A stretch of DNA of 8,570 nucleotides from JBCCIM01 sp045106435 (GTDB taxonomy: Bacteria; Bacteroidota; Rhodothermia; Rhodothermales; JAHQVL01), in assembly GCA_045106435.1 (NCBI GenBank), contig JBGCEN010000085.1, positions 1 to 8,570 on the forward strand. Direction: 5' to 3'. Both the position numbers and the translations under genes were made by a program. Under the pieces are notes generated by a model that had not been told where the DNA came from, did no database searches, and worked only from the letters and a program-made list of their open reading frames with translations. Below, one piece after another: positions 1-6,884 of this stretch. The number at the start of each line of letters is the position of its first letter. Position 1 is the first letter of the stretch.

Positions 1-21
1 ATTGCTTGGGACTATTTTTCT

Positions 22-59
22 TTAAGTCCAACTTAGCGATTTGACTAAGTTGGACTTAA
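22..59. repeat. Perfect 15-bp inverted repeat (hairpin)
   Basis: Positions 22-36 (TTAAGTCCAACTTAG) are the exact reverse complement of 45-59, with an 8-nt loop at 37-44. There is no T-run after the stem on either strand, so it is not a standard intrinsic terminator, although it could end a transcript from a gene beyond the left edge. It could also be a transposon end or an operator. The structure is certain; its role is not known. Confidence 0.7.
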
Positions 60-138
60 TGGCAGCTAGAGTAAGAGAGATTTTTTGCTTATCAAAAGGA
101 CTGCCAACAACATGTTACATCAGCATTACTCAAAACAC

Positions 139-248
139 CCGTCATCCCTGCGAAGGCAGGGATCCAATGTTTTGACTGCAAGCAGATTGCTTTTCTGGAT
201 TATTGCATCAGTCGCTTCGCTCGTGTCCTGCCTTCGCAGGAATGACGG
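139..248. repeat. Paired palindromic repeat (REPIN-like), GTCATCC family
   Basis: Two 22-nt arms, 139-160 and 227-248, are inverted copies of each other with one mismatch. Each arm is itself a hairpin: in the left arm ATCCCTGC (144-151) pairs with GCAGGGAT (156-163) across a GAAG loop, and in the right arm TCCTGC (226-231) pairs with GCAGGA (236-241). The 66 nt between the arms look unremarkable. This type of GTCATCCC...GGGATCCA palindrome is a common dispersed intergenic repeat in bacteria. Two inverted copies close together resemble a REPIN. Its end words match the repeats around the GIY-YIG gene at 7021-7311. An open frame running through it only reads the repeat and is not a gene. Confidence 0.75.
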
Positions 249-567
249 AAGAGATAGTCGGATCGTTTCCCGAACTGACGTTATTTAGCTGACATTGGTC
301 CAGGGAAAAATAATTCCAAAAGCACTGCTACAATCCTTTTGAGTCATGTGAGGTGTTAACAAGGTTTAAAACGGCACGGACTATTGGTTAAGCTACGTTT
401 AAATCGTTCTTGCAGATTGTAAGACAATCGCGTTCTGTATAGACGGGCCTACCATTTCGCCCAACTTGCTGGAGCCAGACAGGCGATAAGGAAACTATAC
501 AATTGATTTGAATTTTGGCTTTGGGGCCTCTATTAACCACAGACGGCATTCCGGACTGGATACAGCA
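249..567. other. Intergenic stretch with no recognised gene
   Basis: I see no convincing reading frame, tRNA, riboswitch or intrinsic terminator here. The stretch lies downstream of the minus-strand SIR2-TPR gene and contains none of the GCCGGC hexamers that are common in the coding regions. It may hold decayed sequence. Confidence 0.5.
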
Positions 568-3081
568 TCAGGCCTCCCCAATATCAACCTCCGTTCCTAC
601 CTGTCTGAGCCGTGATACATAATGATTTGCAATATCGCGGTGGCCGGCTTGCAGCAGCAGTTGCAGGACACCAACCAAGCGCTCGGCAATCATTTTTTGC
701 TCATCGGCACTTGATGCATAGGGAATTGCCTGATCAAACCAATGCAGGCTGTTACTGATTTTGCCCAGATGTCCGCACACCAGGCCCATCGTAGACAAGA
801 TATCGATGGCCGGCTGCAGTACGCCCATCTCTACATACAACTTTTGCGCAGCATCAAATGAGGAAAGGGCTTCATCTACCGCACCCTGTTCATGCAGCAC
901 TGCCCCGATATTATACAGCGCATTGGCACATTCACCTTTGACTCCAAGCTTTTGAGCAATAGCCAGTTTCTCCTGTAACAACGTAAGTGCTTGTTCAAAT
1001 GAACCTTTTTGTCTGAAAACAAGCGCGAGGTTTCCGGCGACAGTTGCCCGTTGCATTTGATGCCCGAGTTCTTGATGTATCGCCATCGCTTTTTCATAAG
1101 CGCCGGCTGCTGCATCGAGCTGATGGGTGTGCCATAACAATGTACCCAAATCATTTAACGTTTCAGCTTCATTGGCCTGATCGCCTATTGACTGGAATAC
1201 CTCAAGCGCCGCCTCATACTGCCCGTGCGCTTCTGAAAATTGCTCCCTTTCCTGAAAAACAAGGGCCTGTTTCCAAATGCCCTTTGCGCGTTCCGAGGTC
1301 AGGCCGGCTGATGTCGCAATCGCCAGCCCCTCCTCATACAGTTGTGCAGCCTGCTCGATATTCCGCTGCACCCTCGAAAGATCGCCCAGATTGTAAAGGG
1401 TAGTGACTTCGTTTGCCTGGTCTTCAAGACGCCGGAAAAGCCCGAGGATTTTTTCATAAGATACCTGAGCCGCCGGAAAATCTCCTCGCCGATGATGTAC
1501 GGTAGCAATATTTCCTATGCAAAACGCCACACCTCTGTCGTCACCAAGTCTTTCTCTCAGTTCAATCGACTCTGTTAATACTGCTATAGATTTGTCAAAC
1601 TGATCCTGCTGTTGCAACAGCTGTCCCATGTTGTTCAATACCTGCGCCTGCGCTACAACATCCCCAAGCTGCTGCACGATGACCAACTCTTCTTCATAGC
1701 TCGACCTGGCTGCATCCAATTCTCCCAAGGAAGACAAAGCCAAAGCCTTGTTGTGCAAGGCAATACCTTTTTGATGTAGATCGTTGTAGTCTGTGCTATG
1801 TTTATAAAGCGCGTCGAAGTGGGAGAGCGCTTTTTGGTATGCGCCTCGCTTGTGTTCTACAAGTCCCATGGTGCTCAGCAAACCGGCCCGATGCTTTTCA
1901 TCATCAACATCCATGGTTTTCATCGCCTGCTGTAGCAGAGCCATCGCTTCATCCAGTTCATCCTGGTTGAGCAAGATATTTGCAAGGCCATTCGCAACGA
2001 CTGCATACGCACGATCCCCCGGCACTAACGTATCGATTACTTTAGTCAGTAATTGCCGCGCTGTGTGTGGATCACCCACCGACTTCACAAGCATATCTGC
2101 AAGCACAAGCGCTGCGCGTGTATTGCCTACGCCCTCAGCCCATTCACTTGTATGCTGAACAATACGCCCGGAGGCCTCCGACTTTCTGCCGGCAAGCTGT
2201 TCACTCGTGAGTACTTCGGGGCCGGGTAAATCAGCCGGCAGCAACACATCAAATTGTTCAGCAAACCACCCGGGTAATTCACCGCGCACAATGGTTGCTT
2301 TAGATCCGTAATGATCGCTTAGTTTTGTAACAGCCTCAAGCGGTTCTTTTGTTGAGGAATCACGGACAAGCCAGGTAAAACCCACAGCGTTCGATGCCTG
2401 TGGTCTCAGGTTTAGGTAGGCCGCATTGCCTTCCAGGTCTCCACCCGAGTATCCCATAAAAAGCCAGTGGTGTTTCTCCAATAGCTGTTTCAGGCACCTG
2501 TTTATCGCCGGCGACAGGCCACGCATACGCTGCGCCAACGTATCAACAAGCGTGAGATGATCATCCACCGATCCGTGCAACTTGATCAGATGGCAGCCGG
2601 CGTTTTCTTTCGGAAGCTCCTCAACCAATGCCTCAAAATGTCCAGCTTTGTAGCAAACGTTCAGTGGTACGCCCATCTGCTTAAATGCAGCTTCGAGTAC
2701 GCGATCAAAATTTGAGGTCACAACAGCCCGGACGTGGCCTGACTTTGCCAGGGCTGCTATCGCCATATGTACGTCGTTGGGCGTATCGCCATCGAGGCAT
2801 TCGAGTACTTTGAAATACGATGCCCCATAATGACGGGTGATAATCTCTGCCTGAAACTCGGGAGGAAATTGCCGGCTATTGCGTCGTGCATTGATTTGCC
2901 CGGCCAACGTCAATGCCTCTGCTTTGCCGAGGAAAGATTCAACCTGTCTCGTCAGCGCATAAACCACTTGCTCATTCATCTCCCACCACGAAGGCAGACA
3001 CGTAGGAGCAACCATCGAGACGCCTGCGCCGCAAAAGATTACCAGACCGTTTTCAGCGTGTTCAAGAAGAGGTTGGGGCAT
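568..3081 (-). CDS. SIR2-like domain protein with long TPR array
   Basis: An 837-residue two-part protein. The N-terminal ~280 residues have the SIR2 fold: FCGAGVS at 16-22 (NAD+-binding glycine loop), TSNFD at 122-126, KLHGS at 167-171 with the likely catalytic His169, and FMGYSGGD at 208-215. From about 320 to 815 the protein consists of TPR-like helical hairpins with an unusually even 40-residue period. I see no Walker A motif between the two parts, so this is not a SIR2-STAND (Avs-type) protein. In known defence systems, SIR2 domains of this kind hydrolyse NAD+ to stop phage growth, and TPRs commonly bind a partner or ligand. A defence or sensor role is therefore a reasonable inference. 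It has no evident partner gene and no signal peptide or membrane segment, so it is probably cytoplasmic. The ATG at 3081 places the FCGAG motif near the N-terminus, as is usual; no clear ribosome binding site precedes it. Confidence 0.9.
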   Translation of the reverse strand: MPQPLLEHAENGLVIFCGAGVSMVAPTCLPSWWEMNEQVVYALTRQVESFLGKAEALTLAGQINARRNSRQFPPEFQAEIITRHYGASYFKVLECLDGDTPNDVHMAIAALAKSGHVRAVVTSNFDRVLEAAFKQMGVPLNVCYKAGHFEALVEELPKENAGCHLIKLHGSVDDHLTLVDTLAQRMRGLSPAINRCLKQLLEKHHWLFMGYSGGDLEGNAAYLNLRPQASNAVGFTWLVRDSSTKEPLEAVTKLSDHYGSKATIVRGELPGWFAEQFDVLLPADLPGPEVLTSEQLAGRKSEASGRIVQHTSEWAEGVGNTRAALVLADMLVKSVGDPHTARQLLTKVIDTLVPGDRAYAVVANGLANILLNQDELDEAMALLQQAMKTMDVDDEKHRAGLLSTMGLVEHKRGAYQKALSHFDALYKHSTDYNDLHQKGIALHNKALALSSLGELDAARSSYEEELVIVQQLGDVVAQAQVLNNMGQLLQQQDQFDKSIAVLTESIELRERLGDDRGVAFCIGNIATVHHRRGDFPAAQVSYEKILGLFRRLEDQANEVTTLYNLGDLSRVQRNIEQAAQLYEEGLAIATSAGLTSERAKGIWKQALVFQEREQFSEAHGQYEAALEVFQSIGDQANEAETLNDLGTLLWHTHQLDAAAGAYEKAMAIHQELGHQMQRATVAGNLALVFRQKGSFEQALTLLQEKLAIAQKLGVKGECANALYNIGAVLHEQGAVDEALSSFDAAQKLYVEMGVLQPAIDILSTMGLVCGHLGKISNSLHWFDQAIPYASSADEQKMIAERLVGVLQLLLQAGHRDIANHYVSRLRQVGTEVDIGEA

Positions 3082-3138
3082 GGAGAAGAGTGTGGACTTG
3101 CGCTAATCGACGAGAGGGCGAGATGAACGCCAAAATCC

Positions 3139-3168
3139 AGTATACTAGAATGTGCAATAAAAAGGTAA
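3139..3168 (-). promoter_or_regulatory. Possible promoter of the SIR2-TPR gene
   Basis: On the minus strand TATACT (3139-3144) could be a -10 box. An 18-nt spacer separates it from a weak -35-like TTACCT (3163-3168). This would give a leader of about 50 nt before the ATG at 3081. The -10 lies inside the palindrome AGTATACT, so it reads on both strands, and the -35 is poor. This is a tentative call. Confidence 0.25.
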
Positions 3169-3176
3169 TTTGCACA
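3151..3176. promoter_or_regulatory. Operator-like inverted repeat TGTGCAA-N12-TTGCACA
   Basis: Arms 3151-3157 and 3170-3176 are perfect reverse complements around a 12-nt A/T-rich spacer, about 70-95 nt upstream of the SIR2-TPR start. The arm centres are 19 bp apart, close to two helical turns, which suits a dimeric regulator. The repeat overlaps the proposed -35 region. No regulator gene is adjacent, so the binding protein is unknown. A weak RNA hairpin is the alternative. Confidence 0.4.
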
Positions 3177-3196
3177 AAATGAGAAATGGTGTAAAA

Positions 3197-3529
3197 TCAA
3201 GCAATGGATTCTTCAAATGGTGTAAACGAGATGTCGTATCCGTACGGATTTTTACGCGGCGGCTTGAGTGGTTCTGTTACGTAAATTTCGATTTTGCCGG
3301 TAATGATAAATCCTATTTTCTCCCCAATCACCTGCACCATCTGTCCCGACTCTTCAACATCGCCGGCCCAGGTTTTCATGGTGATCCACGCCGGCCCGAC
3401 CGGGCATTTAAATTCGTTCGCGTTGTTCATGCGCCCTTCGGCAAGGACGGTGAAATGTTTGTAAGGTGTGCTGAGTCTGCCATATCGCAGTTTCAGTTTC
3501 CAATCGCTCTCCGGCTCACGTCTATTCAT
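3197..3529 (-). CDS. Conserved hypothetical protein, about 110 aa
   Basis: A soluble-looking protein with no signal peptide or membrane helix. I cannot name its function. The body reads as a real, compact domain: RYGRLSTPYKHFTVLAEG near the start, a central PVGPAWITMKTWAGD segment rich in aromatic residues, an IGEKIGFIITGKIEIYVTEP stretch that looks like paired beta strands, and a C-terminal NPYGYDISFTPFEE motif. It resembles an uncharacterised conserved family I have seen in proteobacteria, but I cannot give it an accession. Two GCCGGC hexamers lie in the gene, as in its neighbours. The frame stays open to an ATG at 3574, with another ATG at 3553; I chose 3529 because the residues before it look unlike protein sequence. 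The SIR2-TPR gene starts 115 nt downstream on the same strand. Confidence 0.72.
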   Translation of the reverse strand: MNRREPESDWKLKLRYGRLSTPYKHFTVLAEGRMNNANEFKCPVGPAWITMKTWAGDVEESGQMVQVIGEKIGFIITGKIEIYVTEPLKPPRKNPYGYDISFTPFEESIA

Positions 3530-3616
3530 ATTGCGGGTCCGAGTTGACCACATTGATAAGCAGTTGTTAGTCATTCGTGTCGCATAACTGCAGTGACGAA
3601 CTGCTTTTGGCGCAAG

Positions 3617-3738
3617 CTTTCAATTCTTTGGCGCATAGGATCTGTCGGACAAATTGAAAGGATGAAGGGGAGATAGATCAGAGATGAAAGAGGAGGGAAA
3701 TATCACAATCCTCCTATCTTCCCATCCCTCTTTCAATT
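3617..3738. repeat. Imperfect inverted repeat with alternative pairings
   Basis: CTTTCAATT occurs at 3617-3625 and again at 3730-3738, and its complement AATTGAAAG lies between them at 3652-3660. The middle copy can therefore pair with either outer one. The 3652-3738 pairing encloses a purine-rich left side and a pyrimidine-rich right side, with an inner stem AGGAGG (3691-3696) / CCTCCT (3710-3715). It lies just downstream of the minus-strand DUF3465 gene and could act as its transcript end, or it could be a decayed mobile repeat. No T-run makes it a clear intrinsic terminator. Confidence 0.5.
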
Positions 3739-3791
3739 CCAGCCTGTCATTATTTGTCAAAGAACCAGTGCGGCATCCACAACCAAGAAGG

Positions 3792-4226
3792 TTACTCGTA
3801 CCGCTTACCTTCGTGTTCAATCCACCCATGCGCGTGCCGGCCAGCCGGATCGAGGTGGGTCCAGTGCACTACACCGCCCTGTGGATTCCACTCGTATTCT
3901 CCATAAAAACGAACCGTATCGCCCTGTCGAAGCGCGTCAATTCTAGGCGCCAGATCGATATTGTGTGAGATGAGCACGGTTTGTCCGGAAGAAAGCTCAA
4001 CAATAAAACGCTGATGCCTGCTTCCTTCATTGTCATCTGAAAGCAAGCGACTCACGATGCCTTCGCCGGCGACCTGCACATCACTTTGCTGATTATCAAA
4101 TGCAGCTTTAATCTGCTGCGTATCAATTTCTGTGGCTGTAGCGTTCTCCGGCGTTGAATCATAGCCGCCTCTACTGACGATGAAAAAGGCGATAACCAGG
4201 CCAATCAGGAATAGTAATTTTTTCAT
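3792..4226 (-). CDS. DUF3465 family protein with N-terminal membrane anchor
   Basis: A 144-residue protein of the DUF3465 type, whose function is unknown. Residues 1-18 are Lys-Lys followed by a hydrophobic helix, which reads as an uncleaved anchor or a signal peptide. There is no lipobox cysteine. The linker 20-50 is polar, so the rest is expected outside the cytoplasmic membrane. The conserved part shows GSRHQRFIVEL at 68-78, HNIDLAPR at 88-95, GEYEWN at 109-114 and HWTHLDPAGRHAHGW at 121-135. This pattern of a small beta-rich domain with many His and Trp residues is typical of the family, where the GxGxV...HQRFIV core suggests an OB-like fold (inference). The gene is divergent from nadE across a 176-nt spacer. 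The ATG at 4226 is supported by the signal sequence directly following it. Confidence 0.88.
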   Translation of the reverse strand: MKKLLFLIGLVIAFFIVSRGGYDSTPENATATEIDTQQIKAAFDNQQSDVQVAGEGIVSRLLSDDNEGSRHQRFIVELSSGQTVLISHNIDLAPRIDALRQGDTVRFYGEYEWNPQGGVVHWTHLDPAGRHAHGWIEHEGKRYE

Positions 4227-4363
4227 ATTGAAATCTCTGGGAGCCCTAACATCCCGGGCAACAATTAAATACGCGAGTCTATAGAATCTACTTCGTATTT
4301 GTATTTATTGCTGATATTAATACACGCGACAAACATCTTGCTTCTGGAACGATTCCAATACCC

Positions 4364-4402
4364 CGGCATTCGAAACCCGAAACTCGCCATTCGTCTCCCG
4401 CT
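4364..4402 (+). repeat. Five degenerate heptads abutting the nadE start
   Basis: Units of exactly 7 nt, each opening with CG, begin at 4364, 4371, 4378, 4385 and 4392. A partial CGCT unit then leads directly into the ATG at 4403. The two best-matched units are CGAAACC and CGAAACT. The units occupy the place where a ribosome binding site would be expected, and none is visible there. They resemble the short heptameric repeats known between genes in some bacteria, such as STRR elements of cyanobacteria. Confidence 0.45.
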
Positions 4403-6088
4403 ATGAACATTGCCTTAGCACAAATCAATCCGACTGTAGGCGACCTGAAAGGGAATAGCCAGAAGATTATCTATTACACCAAAAGGGCCCATGCATCGGG
4501 TGCTGATCTGGTCGTTTTTCCAGAGCTCAGCGTCACCGGGTATCCGCCGCAAGACCTGCTGGAAAATCAGTTTTTTCTGGATGCCGTTGCGCAAGTACTG
4601 GATGACATAGCCACCGCGGTGCCGGCTGAAATAGGTATTGTCCTTGGCGCACCCGTTGTGAATACCGAACCCCAGGGGAAGCGACTTTTTAATGCAGCGC
4701 TATTGTATGAGGGAGGTGCACTGCAGGCTGTTGTACGGAAGCAGTTGTTGCCTACATACGATGTCTTCGACGAAAACCGCTACTTCGAGCCGGCTGACAA
4801 TTGCGCACCGATCTCCTGGCGAGGACTCAAATTGGGCATCCACGTCTGCGAGGACATGTGGAATAACGAGGAGCAAGTGCCCTACCATCTGTACGACGAA
4901 AACCCTATTGATTCACTCGCGCACCAGGGGGCAGATCTTTTTGTAAATATCAGCGCGTCCCCGTTCTACGCGGGCAAACATGCAGTGCGTAACAGACTCA
5001 TTGCTGAGAACTGCCAGGAGCATAACATCCCGTTTGTATATGTTAATCAGGTTGGCGCAAACACTGAGATCATTTTTGACGGGGATAGCAGAGTACATGA
5101 TGCAGCAGGCAATCTGGTGCTGAACGCGCCATCCTTTGACGAGTCTTTGTTGATTTGGGAGATGGATAAGCAGGATCACGCCGGCGCCGATCAAAAAGTT
5201 GCCCATCAAAAAGAAGACATCGCAATCTTGCATGATGCGTTGGTGATGGGAATCCGCGACTACTTCGAGAAAACCGGCGCCTTTTCAAAAGCGCTGGTTG
5301 GACTCTCTGGTGGTATTGATTCAGCCGTGACCTGCGCCCTCGCTGTACATGCACTGGGAGCTGAAAAAGTGGTTGGCGTAACGATGCCATCCAAGTATTC
5401 ATCTTCCGGGTCCGTTGATGATTCGGTGGCGCTTGCCGAAGCCTATGGCATTGAGTTTCACAACGTGCCTATAGTGCCGGCGGTTGCTGCTTTTGATGAG
5501 ATGCTGGAAGCAACATTTGCAGGCACAACCCCGGGGATCGCAGAAGAAAACATTCAGGCGCGTACGCGAGGCGTTACCTTGATGGCTTTATCCAACAAAT
5601 TTAACCACTTGTTGCTAACCACGGGCAATAAAAGCGAAATGTCTGTTGGCTATGCAACGCTCTATGGCGATATGAATGGCGGACTTGCCGTGTTGGCAGA
5701 CGTCTTCAAGATGCACGTTTTTGCCCTGGCAGAATATATCAACAAAAGCGCCGGCCGCGAGTTAATTCCTCGCAATACCATTACCAAACCCCCCTCTGCT
5801 GAGCTACGACCTGATCAGAAAGACGAAGATTCGCTTCCCCCGTATCCATTGCTGGATGAAATACTACGCCTCTATATAGAGGAGCAACTGGATCTGGATA
5901 AAATAGCAATTGCTACAAATCAGACCATTGATTTTGTGCACGACATTCTCCGCAAAGTAGATCGCAACGAATACAAGCGCCGGCAGGCAGCTCCTGGTTT
6001 ACGTGTTTCTAAAAAGGCCTTTGGCGTAGGCCGGCGCCTCCCCATCGTGATGCGCTGGAATCGACAGGCATATATGGTTGAAGGATAG
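4403..6088 (+). CDS. nadE: Glutamine-dependent NAD+ synthetase
   Basis: Catalyses the last step of NAD+ synthesis: ATP-dependent amidation of deamido-NAD+ using ammonia released from glutamine. The 561-residue protein has the expected two domains. The nitrilase-type glutaminase domain (1 to about 255) shows the Glu-Lys-Cys triad: Glu41 in VVFPELSVTGYPPQDLL, Lys113 in VVRKQLLPTYD and Cys149 in GIHVCEDMWN. The synthetase domain (about 270-561) carries the ATP pyrophosphatase loop SGGIDS at 302-307, followed by TTGNKSE at 406-412 and the C-terminal KRRQAAPGLRVSKKAFG region. The length fits bacterial two-domain NadE, and the fused glutaminase means free ammonia is not required. It is cytoplasmic. 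ruvA follows on the same strand after 59 nt and may be co-transcribed. The start is set by the usual MNIALAQINPTVGD beginning of the family; there is no Shine-Dalgarno sequence. Confidence 0.97.
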   Translation: MNIALAQINPTVGDLKGNSQKIIYYTKRAHASGADLVVFPELSVTGYPPQDLLENQFFLDAVAQVLDDIATAVPAEIGIVLGAPVVNTEPQGKRLFNAALLYEGGALQAVVRKQLLPTYDVFDENRYFEPADNCAPISWRGLKLGIHVCEDMWNNEEQVPYHLYDENPIDSLAHQGADLFVNISASPFYAGKHAVRNRLIAENCQEHNIPFVYVNQVGANTEIIFDGDSRVHDAAGNLVLNAPSFDESLLIWEMDKQDHAGADQKVAHQKEDIAILHDALVMGIRDYFEKTGAFSKALVGLSGGIDSAVTCALAVHALGAEKVVGVTMPSKYSSSGSVDDSVALAEAYGIEFHNVPIVPAVAAFDEMLEATFAGTTPGIAEENIQARTRGVTLMALSNKFNHLLLTTGNKSEMSVGYATLYGDMNGGLAVLADVFKMHVFALAEYINKSAGRELIPRNTITKPPSAELRPDQKDEDSLPPYPLLDEILRLYIEEQLDLDKIAIATNQTIDFVHDILRKVDRNEYKRRQAAPGLRVSKKAFGVGRRLPIVMRWNRQAYMVEG

Positions 6089-6147
6089 TTATATTCCAGT
6101 AAAACAAGCGCCTTTTATCTTTACCCTTTTGACTTTAAACGTTCACA

Positions 6148-6753
6148 ATGATTGCCTACGTCTCAGGAACACTTGCAGAGAAAAAGCCCACAGAAGCAAT
6201 CATTGATGTTCAGGGGCTTGGCTATTTTGTATTGATCCCAACCTCTACGTACGAGCATTTGCCGGCGACCGGTGAAGCAGCCAAGCTATTTACCTATCAA
6301 CACGTACGGGAAGACGCACTCCAGTTGTTCGGTTTTTTCACGCGCGCTGAGCGGACTGTTTTTGAAATCATGCTGGGCGTTTCCGGTATAGGACCAAAGC
6401 TTGCCCTCGCAGCCCTTTCTGCCATGCGTCCCGCAGAATTGAGAGATAAAGTGGTACAGGGAGATATCGCATTTCTTACAAGAATCCCCGGCGTTGGTAA
6501 AAAAGTAGCTGAACGCATGGTGGTAGAACTCCGCGACAAACTCGCCAAGGTAGATGGCCTGGGAGGCGCGCCCACCCTGGGGGGCACATCCACCGATAAA
6601 AACGATGCACGCGCCGACGCATTGGCAGCGCTTGAGTCATTAGGCCTGAGCCGCGCAGCAGCCGAAAGAAACCTCCGAAAAGTACTTCGCACCAGCCCCG
6701 ACACCCAATCCGTCGAAGACCTGATCAGGCTCGCTTTGCGGGAAAATGGGTAA
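6148..6753 (+). CDS. ruvA: Holliday junction branch migration complex subunit RuvA
   Basis: RuvA binds four-way DNA junctions as a tetramer and loads the RuvB motor, which drives branch migration in recombination and repair. The 201-residue length is standard. Domain I (1 to about 64) is the OB fold starting MIAYVSGTL, with VQGLGYFV at 21-28. Domain II holds two helix-hairpin-helix motifs, GVSGIGPKLA at 77-86 and IPGVGKKVAERM at 113-124, which contact the DNA backbone. A flexible Gly/Thr-rich linker (about 136-150) leads to domain III (about 151-201), the RuvB-binding helical domain, ending in SVEDLIRLALREN. Neither ruvB nor ruvC is present in the window. The stop codon TAA at 6751-6753 is followed at once by a repeat shared with the other side of the GIY-YIG gene. 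No ribosome binding site is evident. Confidence 0.97.
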   Translation: MIAYVSGTLAEKKPTEAIIDVQGLGYFVLIPTSTYEHLPATGEAAKLFTYQHVREDALQLFGFFTRAERTVFEIMLGVSGIGPKLALAALSAMRPAELRDKVVQGDIAFLTRIPGVGKKVAERMVVELRDKLAKVDGLGGAPTLGGTSTDKNDARADALAALESLGLSRAAAERNLRKVLRTSPDTQSVEDLIRLALRENG

Positions 6754-6830
6754 GGAATGTAGAACTGCAGCATGTAAAACTGTAGAACCGCAGAAGGCAG
6801 GTGAGGATTTAGAACTGGAGAATGTAAAAC
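6754..6830 (+). repeat. Outer repeat array, left copy, directly after ruvA stop
   Basis: Two diverged units share the core words ATGTAAAAC, TAGAAC and GCAGAAGG. They begin at the base after the ruvA stop codon. The first unit (6754-6797) matches, in inverted orientation, the unit that abuts the dehydratase stop codon at 7442-7490. The second (6805-6830) matches the start of the 7393-7441 unit and breaks off 12 nt before the 42-bp inverted repeat. Smaller internal repeats of about 15 nt can be seen within the first unit. Confidence 0.65.
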
Positions 6831-6842
6831 CCATACCCTCTC

Positions 6843-6884
6843 GGTCATCCTGAACGAAGTGAGGGATCCATAGAAGGTTTTATC
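6843..6884 (+). repeat. 42-bp inverted repeat, left arm
   Basis: An exact reverse complement of 7310-7351, with no mismatch over 42 nt. The outer end reads GGTCATCCTGAACGAAGTGA and the inner end TAGAAGGTTTTATC. The GTCATCCTGAACGAAGTGA...GGATCC word is a widespread dispersed intergenic repeat type. This arm lies 136 nt upstream of the GIY-YIG start codon. Confidence 0.92.

Noticed and set aside
139..248. CRISPR-like array
   Set aside because: The copies are inverted rather than direct, there are only two, and each is a hairpin. This is a palindromic dispersed repeat.
85..288. 67-codon open frame on the plus strand
   Set aside because: It reads through the palindromic repeat at 139-248, and its Ser/Arg-rich peptide is what that repeat encodes by chance. 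There is no family likeness and no start signal.
280..355. STAND NTPase domain between SIR2 and TPR (these numbers are residue positions of the 568-3081 protein, not bases)
   Set aside because: No Walker A or Walker B motif is visible in the linker, so an Avs-type assignment is not supported.
340..400. Possible integron attC-like site (GTTAAC and GTTAAGC words)
   Set aside because: The core sites do not fit the RYYYAAC...GTTRRRY order, and no long paired stem joins them.
3170..3547. 125-codon plus-strand frame opposite the small hypothetical gene
   Set aside because: The minus-strand frame has a conserved-looking, compact domain with the NPYGYDISFTPFEE ending. The plus-strand frame shows no comparable pattern.
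3652..3738. Intrinsic terminator of the DUF3465 gene
   Set aside because: The stem is imperfect and long, and no T-run follows it in the minus-strand direction, so it is reported only as an inverted repeat.
6297..6848. 183-codon open frame opposite ruvA
   Set aside because: It is antisense to a clearly conserved ruvA. Its Arg/Ser/Ala-rich composition is typical of a shadow frame, and it runs into the repeat array.
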